From Hyaloperonospora brassicae (lineage: Eukaryota; Oomycota; Peronosporomycetes; Peronosporales; Peronosporaceae): a DNA stretch of 64,000 nucleotides. The translations under genes were made by a program, and so were the position numbers. This document shows positions 11,576 through 19,610 of this stretch, piece by piece. Each line of letters begins with the position of its first letter. The first letter of the stretch is position 1. The stretch spans positions 1 to 64,000 of the forward strand of contig CANTFL010000298.1 in assembly GCA_947650285.1 (NCBI GenBank). The letters run 5' to 3'. The notes under the pieces were generated by a model, which was given only the letters and a program-made list of their open reading frames with translations, did not search any database and was not told the DNA's origin.

Positions 11576-12029
11576 CTATGAAACCACTGTCAGGTCTCAA
11601 TCCTCTACGATCGGCTCTCCAGTCGACCGGGATGGCTGTGTTGCCCTTTGGCGGCAACGGGATGTTTACCTCTAACGTGCAGTGTATCCCTACAACACGT
11701 TTTGCAGCCGTTATAGATGAGCCTGTTGCAAGGCGCACCGTCATCTTCGTGAGTGAAATGTCGCGCTCAACGAACTTAAGCCTACGACCCTCTAGTGACT
11801 GGCGAAGAACAAAGTTGTTCGAAGCCCCACAGTCAAAGCGAGCACGAAGTGGCAAATCTTTTGTCGCTTCCAACTTCAAGTTGATGAGTGATATCTCATC
11901 ACCATGTGAGGAGACACACAAAGATTGTGTATCTGGAGCAACTTTCGTCAAGAGATTTGCAAATTCTCTTGAGGTTGCTGAATCAGTAGGGCGCTCCACC
12001 CCTACTGACCTCGAGTATTTGTTTGATGG
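11576..12029 (-). pseudogene. Element A retropepsin-like protease region
   Basis: 11517-11999 encodes a 160-residue frame with RARFDCGASNNFVLRQSLEG: the active-site loop D-C-G-A-S (codon for the Gly at 11826-11828), in place of the common D-S/T-G-A. Then the flap-side TVRLATGSSIT block. After CTLEV about 370 bp of linker present in B and C are missing. It is in frame with gag across a UGA (12030-12032). Confidence 0.75.
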
Positions 12030-12275
12030 TCAGCTTAGCTGTTGCGGTTTTGCAACAGCGTTAAACTTACGCTCATTGCCATTTTTGGCAAAGAACCGAT
12101 TATTTTGCTCAGTATTGCCTCGTACCGGGCGTGGCGCACTACACTCTTTGTTTGATTGTCAGCTTAGCTGTTGCGGTTTCGCAACAGCGTTGGATTTACG
12201 CCCATTGCCATTTTTGGCAAAGAACCAGTTATTTTGCTCAGTAGGGTCTAGTACTGGGCGTGACGCACTACAATC
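12022..12275 (-). repeat. 129-bp tandem duplication in element A gag
   Basis: Two adjacent copies, 12022-12150 and 12151-~12275, of the last ~43 codons of gag including the terminal UGA. They differ at several positions (for example GGATTTACGCCC against AACTTACGCTC), so the duplication is not recent. B and C have one copy. Confidence 0.8.
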
Positions 12276-13290
12276 ATAAGCCTATAGTCCCAACTTCTGG
12301 CAGCGCCTGCACTTCTTCATTCGCTTGTTGTTTAAAGAGAGACGTCTATTGCTCTTAATATAACAGAGGTCCATAAGTTCTAAAAGTCTATTCTCTTGTC
12401 GTCTTGGCTGGTGATTCGAGCTCGAGCTAGCATGGGCCTGTATCATGCTATAGACTTTCTGCTTAGCAGCTGAGATAGATTCTTCAAGCTTATTCAACTA
12501 TAAGCGTTACAGGTGGTTCCTCACGGATCCTTCTGCGAGCCGTTGTATGAACACAGTAATCAACGTGTGTTCATTTACCGTGTTTGCAGTTATACAAATC
12601 GCAAGGTGTCGTATATTCTTAGCGTATGGGTGCACATCACGCATAACTTGTTTGAGTTTCAAAGGCTCTGATCGAGCCCTGAACTCAACTCTTGACGGCT
12701 CAAACGTTCGTTTGAGCCCGGTGTTAAAGGCTTCTAGCGACTCAAAAGCGTATGTGTCGCTCATCTCCACCCCTAAGGCCCAAGTCTTGGCACGTTATGC
12801 CAAGTGGGTTTGAGCAAATGTGATTTTCATTTCCTCATCGTCGATGCGACGTGCTTTTTCAACTCTGTCGATTTCGACGAACCATAACAACAAGGACTCT
12901 TCCTCGACTCCCGTGTACTTGTGGATTAATATCTTTAGGGTTCTAGGACGACGCGTTTGTGTCGTCCCACCCTCAGCAGCATTGCATTGCTTCTGTTTAA
13001 ACAGCTCTGTCTGTTGAGCCCCGAGTTCTCTATAATTGCTCGGCATGTTGATAACTTTGCTGGTACAGCAAGTCTACTTTCTCTCTTTAGGCGAAATGTT
13101 CAAATTGAATGAACCTGTATATATGGGCATGTTGTTATTCTCTGTCAATAGACTCCAACATGGCGCTAATGGCGGTTTCGCCTACGGTCTAACTCGTACA
13201 TTCTACCGGACTCCGTTCAATGTCATTCAAATGGATAAAGTCTTCACGAGTGGCGTGAAAATGTTTGTATCATCTAACACCTCTATGTTA
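12033..13290 (-). pseudogene. Element A gag, broken
   Basis: Minus-strand fragments match B/C Gag in order: 12795-13046 (ELGAQQTELFKQKQ...), 12507-12770 (LEAFNTGLKRTFEPSRVEFR; HTLITVFIQRLAEGS) and 12282-12497 (ISAAKQKVYSMIQAHASSSS; CRRCQKLGL). The zinc knuckle CX2CX4HX4C has lost its His and is followed by a stop. At the codon where B and C have a premature TAA (after KFI), A has CAA, so that stop is derived in B/C. Confidence 0.75.
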
Positions 13291-13317
13291 AATGAGGTGG
13301 TCGTGATCGCTGAACGG

Positions 13318-13336
13318 ACCACACAGTGCTATTAGG
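13318..13336 (-). other. Primer-binding site of element A, degenerate
   Basis: Right after the 5' LTR the minus strand reads CCTAATAGCACTGTGTGGTC, a mutated form of the CTGGTAGCACTTTGTAGTCC found in B and C. Confidence 0.55.
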
Positions 13337-13798
13337 TGTAGCGGGGCTTACTCGTACCAGATAACTGGTAAGACCTCGTTTAAACATAATACAAGACTGC
13401 GTGGTCCCGACGTCATGTACTTATGTCGTGAGGAAGCGCGAGGAAGTAAACAGAGATCGGAAGCTCTGTTAGAGAAAAAAAGAACTTAATTCAATATAGA
13501 AAAGTTTCTTTGTAAATTATCTTTTGTCTTGGTCGAACTATATTCAACTACAATCTCCTATTTAGGATTCTTGCTCACCACTCCTTGCGCGCGTCCAGAA
13601 TCGATTGGTGGTTAACTTGGTTGATGTACCGTAAACGTCAGCCAATAAGTTGAGCACCCAAGAATATATCCGTGTTGGGTAATATTCGGCCAACACCACC
13701 TCTTCTCGAGTAATGTGGATTACCCATTACCGAATTAGATAAGATTCAAAAATTGATACATTCGTATCAATTTACATGTAATGGCTCACCCCGTTACA
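13337..13798 (-). repeat. 5' LTR of element A
   Basis: 462 bp; partner of 3759-4220. The minus-strand start is TGTAACGGGG, and the end is GCTACA with one difference from the 3' LTR copy. Confidence 0.9.
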
Positions 13799-13839
13799 TT
13801 ACCGACCTATATCTTTTCTTAAAAACCGGTCACGATTTT

Positions 13840-14790
13840 TTTTGAAAGATGTGGCTATACGAGTGCAAGAATTTTTAAAGTACACTAAGTGCTTACAAAA
13901 AGGCTTTGCTCTTGGAAGTCAGCTGAGAGAAACAGTTATAATATCGATGGCGCTCTTGAATACGGCATAATCTGAGCTAGCAGTTGCGTAGATGCAGAGT
14001 AGAGCCATCATCTAAATCTATTCTCAGAAAGCGTATGATACGGCTGACATTTACCTTTTTATCACTAGCGCTTCAACAATTTGGTTTCTCGGAGGCGTTT
14101 GTGGCCATGACACGCAACATACATGATGGTCCTGTAGCTCAATTTGTCGTCAATGGCGAGATGTAAAGGCCGCGAATGTCCTGTCAGGCATTAGGCAAGG
14201 TTTACCGATGGATCTGCTGCTTTTTGCTATATGGGTGAAAGTGCTGTCGTAGGCGATGAATGACGATTTAAAGGAGGTGAGCCTCAGCGTACCTCGAGTG
14301 GAGGGGTACGTCAAAGAATTAGGCACACGTCGATGACCATACGATTCTATGCATGATGCACGCCAGTTGTTGCACGTGTTGACCAAAGTGTATCGGTGAG
14401 GTCAATTGCCTAACTAAAGGATGTAACCAAGTAAAAGCAAAATTGATATTTCAATTTATCTGCTCACAAGGATACCTTCATTAGTATGCAAATGATAGTG
14501 CACGGTGACACGACGAGGTATTTGAGGACGCAGTTAAAACGGCGAGTGTTACAGATGTAAACTGGGCAGCACGCATTCGTATATTTTAGCGGCGGTTAGC
14601 GATGACAAGTCACCTGGCGAGCACTATAGAGTACCGCGTCTAGATTTTATATGTCACAATGCTGCGGCGGTATTGTTTGTATCGCAGGTATCCGATCTTC
14701 CGGCATGGGAGCGGAATAGCTGATCGCAACACGCAATATCATATATATAGCATCAAATCTACTAGCTCCGACGCTTTCTGCAACCATATG
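13840..14790 (+). pseudogene. LINE reverse-transcriptase relic
   Basis: Plus-strand pieces follow the order of a non-LTR RT: FTFLSLALQQFGFSEAF (~14058-14105), IHDGPVAQFVVNGEM (14122-14166), SGIRQGLPMDLLLFAIW (14186-14240, equivalent of the GxRQGCPLSPxLF motif), HVDDH (14326-14340, the YADD box with Tyr/Ala replaced), and HGDTTRYL then VNWAAR-like text (~14500-14580), which resembles the YLG thumb motif. Frames shift and stops intervene. It ends at the solo LTR beginning 14804. Confidence 0.7.
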
Positions 14791-14803
14791 GACCCGTCGC
14801 TGT

Positions 14804-15246
14804 TGTAACGGGATAGCCCGTTTCATGATTTTGTTATTAAGGCTAAAATGACAATAAAGAATAATTCGTTGAATATCCTTTCAACAATATCACAGAGCAT
14901 GATCCTGTTGTTGATGATGAACGAAGGGTCCACTCATTGGTTGATATCGTGATGGTATCACCTCACCAATCGCTGCTAGACGCGCGCAATGGGTGGTGAG
15001 TAGACGTCATCATACGGTTAGTTAGATTAATTAAATTATGTGAAAATAAACAGAGACATAAGACTGATAGGACTTAATTGTATTAATTAAAAAAATTACC
15101 TATATCAGAGACTAGAGTGTTCACTTAGTCTCCTTTCCTTCTTCTGTGTTGGTGCAACACTTGGAAGAGCACTGACTATCGCTGTTGTCAGTGGAAGTGA
15201 GCTCCGTACTGGTCAACCAGTACGTTGTCACCAGTGCCTTGTTACA
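14804..15246 (+). repeat. Solo LTR with perfect GCTGT target duplication
   Basis: 443 bp starting TGTAACGGG and ending TTGTTACA. It is flanked on both sides by GCTGT (14799-14803 and 15247-15251). It belongs to the same LTR superfamily as B and D: it shares the GCGCGCAATGGGTGGTGA block and has the ACTGGTCAACCAGTA hairpin near its end, as does the LTR at 53416-53853. No internal domain remains, so it arose by LTR-LTR recombination. Confidence 0.9.
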
Positions 15247-15318
15247 GCTGTTGCACACGCCCAAGCTGGCTAGATGAGTTGGGCCTGGACCCATATTGCT
15301 AGCGTATAAGACCCAGCG

Positions 15319-15709
15319 TGTAACGGGGCAGCCCGTTACATGGAATTGTCACTTTCCTTAAAGTGACAATAAAGAATATGAAGTTATATATTCTTAGAAC
15401 AATATCACCAAATTGGTGATATTGAAGGGTCGACCAAAGGGTCTGCTCATTGGTTGATATCTTGATGATATCAACCCACCAATCGCCGCAAGACGCGCGC
15501 AATGAGTGGTGACGAGACGTCACCATACACTCAGTTATATTAGCATAATTAAGTTAAGTCAAACAGAGAGACAGTATTTAAAAGACTTAATTATATTAAT
15601 ATAACAGTTCTGCTTTTACCTTACATACGCTTCCTCGCTTGCCTTGTGTACGTCTGTCGGGGCACCCAAAACCCTTGCGTTAAGTTGCGCAAGGGTGTGC
15701 CCCGGTACA
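15319..15709 (+). repeat. 5' LTR of element B
   Basis: TGTAACGGGG...CCCCGGTACA. It opens with a hairpin (TGTAACGGG / CCCGTTACA around GCAG) and holds further perfect hairpins at 15345-15370 (11-nt arms), 15401-15423 (11-nt arms) and 15452-15476 (10-nt arms), plus ACCCTTGCG/CGCAAGGGT near the end. Confidence 0.95.
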
Positions 15710-15710
15710 C

Positions 15711-15728
15711 CTGGTAGCACTTTGTAGT
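15711..15728 (+). other. Primer-binding site of element B
   Basis: CTGGTAGCACTTTGTAGT lies 1 nt after the LTR. TGGTAGCAC would pair with a tRNA ending GUGCUACCA; eukaryotic initiator-Met tRNAs end ...GCUACCA, so that is the likeliest primer (inference). Confidence 0.65.
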
Positions 15729-15753
15729 CCTTCCAAGGACCACATCATCCAAC

Positions 15754-16880
15754 ATGAACATGTTGGATGAAGAAGACACCTTTCACGCCACGCGTAAGGG
15801 TTTACCCATTTGAGTGACATCGAATGGGGTGCGGTAGAACGAATGAGTTCTACCGTAGGCGAGTTCGCCATTAGCGCCATGTTGGAGTCTCTAGACAGAG
15901 ACCAACAACATGCCGCTATATCCAAGTTCATTTAAAATGAACTTGTCGTCGGAAGGGAGAAAGTAGCCTTGCTTCACCAGCAAGGCTCTCAACAGGCCGA
16001 GCAGTTGAGAGAACTTGGTGCTCAACAGACAGAGCTGTTGAGACAGCAGCAATTCCATGCTGCTGTGGGCGGGACGGCACATGCGCGCCGTCCCGAGGTC
16101 GTGAAAGTTGACATATCCAAGTACAGTGGAGTCTTGGAAGACTCCCTGTTACTGTGCTTTGTCGAACTCGACAGAGCCTTAAGGGCTAGTCGCGTCGAAG
16201 ATGAGCAAATGAAACTCACAATTGCTCAAAACCACTTGGCAGGGCGTGCCAAAACTTGGTCCCTGGGGCTCGAGAGTAGCGACCCAAATGTGTTTAGGTC
16301 GCTAGATGACTTCAATTCCCGGCTCAGACAAACGTTTGAGCCGCCTCGGGCTGAATTCAGGGCTCGTTCAGAGCTCCTGAAACTCAAGCAGGGTAAGCGT
16401 GATGTGCACGCTTACGCACAACATATACGACTCCTTGCGAGTAGTATAACTGCTAACCCAGTCCATGAACACACGTTGATTACGGTGTTCATGCAAGGGC
16501 TCGCAGAAGGGCCCTTCAGGAGCCACCTGTTCCGCCTTGAGCTGAATACGCTGGAAGATGCGATATCAGCCGCGGAACAGGAAGGCTTTAGCATGAGACA
16601 GGCTCATGCTAGCTCAAACTCTTATCGTCCGCCGAGACGACAAGAGATCGGAGGTCCAGAACCAATGGACCTCTGCTATGTTGAGAGCGAGAGACCTCTA
16701 TCTACAAACAACAAGCGATTGCAGAAGTGCAATCGCTGTCAGAAGTTAGGGCACTACGCATACGAGTGTAGCGCTCCACGCCCAGTACCAAACAGTAATG
16801 AGCGAAATGGACGACCATTTGCCAGAAAAAGCAATGGGCGTGGGTCCAGCGCTGTTGCAAAACCGCAACAGCTAAGCTGA
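15754..16880 (+). pseudogene. gag: gag of element B (capsid and zinc knuckle)
   Basis: Structural Gag protein that packages element RNA. The body (15936-16877) is open and reads through a coiled-coil-like Gln-rich N-part (QQGSQQAEQLRELGAQQTEL), the capsid core (LLCFVELDRAL, FAQ/IAQxHLAGRAKTW, LRQTFEPPRAEFRARSELLK, HTLITVFMQGLAEGPFRSHL), and one zinc knuckle CNRCQKLGHYAYEC (16729-16770). The start at 15754 (ATG) is shared with C, but in B a 1-nt deletion near 15795 shifts the first part. An in-frame TAA at 15933-15935 splits the N-terminal 60 codons from the rest; C has the same stop. It ends at UGA 16878-16880, in frame with protease. Confidence 0.9.
16878..16880 (+). promoter_or_regulatory. 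gag/pol UGA stop, likely readthrough site
   Basis: AGC UGA CCA. Downstream codons continue in the same frame into protease with no further stop (PSNKCSRSVGVERPT). The same UGA with C at +4 is present in C (29936-29938) and A (12030-12032). UGA-C is the leakiest stop context in many eukaryotes. An 8-nt-arm hairpin (CAGTAGGG/CCCTACTG, 16903-16926) lies 22 nt downstream. Confidence 0.55.
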
Positions 16881-17585
16881 CCATCAAATAAATGCTCGAG
16901 GTCAGTAGGGGTGGAGCGCCCTACTGATTCAGCAACCTCAAGAGAATTTGCAAATCTCTTGACGAAAGTTGCTCCAGATACACAATCATTGTGTGTCTCT
17001 GCACCTGGTGATGAGATATCACTCATCAACTTGAAGTTGGAAGCGACAAATGATTTGTCGCTTCGTGCCCTAGTAGACTGTGAAGCGTCGAACAAATTTG
17101 TTCTTCACCAGTCACTAGAGGGTCGTAGGCTCAAGTTCGTTGAGCGCGACATTTCACTCACAAGGATGACGGTGCGCCTTGCAACAGGCGAATCGATAAC
17201 CGTTGAGAAACGTGTAGCCGGAGTCTAATACACGTTAGAGGGCGAACAGTACGATGACGACTTTATCGTACTAGATCTGGATGACAAATTTGATGTCATC
17301 CTGGGATTACCTTGGCTCAGAAAGTACGAGCCAGGGGTGAGCTGGCAGCATCGATCCGTGAAGATGCCTGCCGCTTGTTCATCATATGGCCATCTGATGA
17401 ACATCTTGGAGCGTCCACAAGCGTGTGGATGTTCTGCGAGTGAGTGCGATGGCCTCACTTGCGGCACGGTCGTTAGCACGACTGCACAAGATCAGAGTGT
17501 AGTTGATCACTACACTGTGGAGCAAGCTCCCGGCGGCTGTACAGAAGTACAGGCTGCGCCGAAGGTCCACCACTCGAATAAGTAG
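16881..17585 (+). pseudogene. Protease region of element B pol
   Basis: Retropepsin-like domain: LRALVDCEASNKFVLHQSLEG with active-site loop D-C-E-A-S (GAA at 17082-17084), where A has D-C-G-A-S. Loss of the invariant Gly should disable catalysis. Then TRMTVRLATGESITV, a stop (TAA) at 17226-17228, and YDDDFIVLDLDDKFDVILGLPWLRKYEP (shown here only as the landmark ILGLPWLRKY), the typical second half, to 17585. It is in frame with gag. The last ~80 residues are Cys/His-containing and not recognisable. Confidence 0.85.
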
Positions 17586-19140
17586 AGTGGACCGGGACAT
17601 GGATGCATGCCTAGTGGGCAGCATCTTAAAAGAAAGAAACCTGTTGCCTCCAAGTGGCAACATGGAAATACTAGGTCGACTGGAGAGCCGATCGTAGAGG
17701 ATCGGTGCCTGACTGTGGCTGCACAGCCACAGTCAGAAGATGTCGAGGGAATAAGTCATCACGTACTTGGGAAGGACTTCCTTAAGAGTCTCATGCTGAG
17801 GGATAAGGTTCTCAGCATCCTGTGGAAACAAGTTCACAGGAAATAGCCGATGCGTTGAAAGTCTCGGTCGATGACGGATCAAGCGTAGGCGCTTATACGC
17901 TTGATATGATTGTGCCTCCGAAGTTAACTTCGGCGATAGCTCAATTGCAAACGCTAGAACCGAAACGGTTCTTGCGTGACCTGCGTAGTAGCAAAGCCGA
18001 GCTAATCTGCATACTCGTCACAAAGATGAGCATGTGACCGATATTCGGTCGGCAGTAGTATTTGCTGAGAACGAACGGGTTCTCAGCAGCTCATCGATGG
18101 ACGAAAGTGTCCTCGATGAGAAGACTCGGATTGAGCGATACGCGTCCCAATCCTGGGAGTCACTTCAGGCAAATGCTTTGTATAAGGATTTGATCGAATT
18201 CAAGGACGTGTTCCCTGAATCTGTACCTTGCGAGTTGCCTAAGGACAAAGGCACTCGACACGAGATAGAGCTCAAACCGGGCTCGAAGTACTGTGTCATG
18301 AAGTAGTGGCCACTGCCTCGTGAACAAGTACTAGCGATCGACAAGTTCTTTGCCGATCGCTTAGCAGCGGGCTATGTGAGGGAATCAACATCCCCTCACA
18401 GCTCTCCGACCTTCTGTGTGCGAAAGGCCACTGGAGGGTGGCGGATAGTGCACGCATTCAACAAGTTGAATGCTGCAACGGTACCGGCTCAGACGCCGAT
18501 ACCGAGGAAGGACGTAATCATAGATGGTATGTCAAAGAGTACCATCTTTTCGTCCATGGATCTGATGGGAGGATTCTATCAGATCCTGATGCGCGAAAGG
18601 GACTTCCCGTTCACGGCAGTGAGTACCCCCAGCGGGATGCTGTGGGAGTGGCTAGTGATGCCACAGGGGCTGAGAAACGCCCCTGCAACGTTCAACAGAT
18701 GTATTACAAATCTGTTGAGACCGGTGCGTGACTTTGCACCGAGTTCCTTCGACGATGTGTTCGTCCATAGCCGGGCTAAAGACGGAAAGACGGACGTCGA
18801 AGTTCATAGAACTCACGTTCGTCAGGTTCTTCAACTTATGCTCAAGTATAAGTTGTACGCCAACCTCAAGAAGTGTATATTCGCGGCTAGCGAAATACCA
18901 CTTCTTGGGTGCATCGTGAGTAAACACGGCGTACGCCCTATCCCGAAAAGATCAAGGCGATTTCCGACTGGCCAGTGCCAGTCGATGTCAAGGGACTAAG
19001 GAAGTTCCTTGTGCTAGCGGCGTACTTGCACAAGTACTCGCGCAACTACGCCGAGATGACTGTTCATCTTTCTTGCTTGCTCAAGAAAAATGTCAAGTGG
19101 TCATAGAACGCTGAGTACCAGCGTTCATTTGAAGGTATCA
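17586..19140 (+). pseudogene. Reverse transcriptase of element B
   Basis: 17607-17846 (SEDVEGISHHVLGKDFLKSL) is the linker, in the protease frame. RT text resumes in the -1 frame at 17822 (METSSQEIADALK), shifts again near 18024, and runs to 18999. It is broken by an amber at 18304-18306 (KYCVMK stop WPLPREQ). RT motifs: FCVRKATGGWRIVHAFNKLN, SMDLMGGFYQILM, MPQGLRNAPATFNR, and SSFDDVFVHS, where the YxDD box has Ser in place of Tyr (C has YFDD). Frames change again at ~18945; the thumb continues as LxKFLVLAAYLHKYSRNYAEM to ~19080. Confidence 0.9.
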
Positions 19141-19610
19141 AGCAAAGCTTGATGCAATCGCCGATCTTGGCGATTGCAGATCAGGACAGACCATTTCATG
19201 TGGTTTGTGACGCCAGCGATTTCGTAATCGGCTGTGCGTTAATGCAATTTGATGCAGATGACGCGGAGCGCTTCATCTGTTATCAGTCGCGTTAGCTGCA
19301 AGCAGCTGAGCGTAATTACCCAGTGCATGACAAGGAACTCCTTGCCATGAAATACGCACTGGCTAAGTTTCGCGTCTATCTCTTGGGAGATAGACCGTTT
19401 GTTGTCTATACGGACCATGCGTCATTACGCACGGCCGTAAACAGCCCACTCCTCTCGCAAAGAATGGCGAGGTGGCTGTCTTTCTTCGCGGAGTATAACT
19501 TCTTCGTGGAGTATAAACCAGGACGACTCAATGTCGAAGCTGATGCGCTCTCGCGCCGGCCCGATTTCGATCCGGACGCACAATCCAACAGTGAGGATAA
19601 GCCCACTGTT
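19141..19610 (+). pseudogene. RNase H of element B
   Basis: Degrades RNA in the RNA/DNA hybrid. From ~19190: VVCDASDFVIGCALMQF, then a TAG at ~19292 where C has CAG, then HDKELLAMKYALAKFRVYLLGD, FVVYTDHASLRTAV and EYKPGRLNVEADALSRRPD. These are the D-E-D-D core in the order usual for Ty3 RNase H. Confidence 0.88.

Larger units (their letters stand above)
3759..13798 (-). mobile_element. Ty3/gypsy chromovirus, element A (old copy)
   Basis: A 10,040-bp element read on the minus strand. Two 462-bp LTRs (3759-4220 and 13337-13798) bracket, in minus order, gag, protease, RT, RNase H, integrase, chromodomain and an antisense gene. LTR ends read TGTA...TACA on the minus strand. The flanks are TAACC (3754-3758) and TTACC (13799-13803), a 5-bp duplication with one change. 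RT is split by a ~1.95-kb foreign LTR (8687-10636); without it the element is close to B and C in size. Most coding parts are heavily mutated, but 11.0-11.6 kb is almost identical to element B (see findings). Confidence 0.9.

Noticed and set aside
11572..12279. 235-codon plus-strand frame in element A
   Set aside because: It is antisense to gag and protease of A, contains the 129-bp duplication, and its protein is simply the reverse reading of known pol sequence; B has a similar shadow at 16754-17095.
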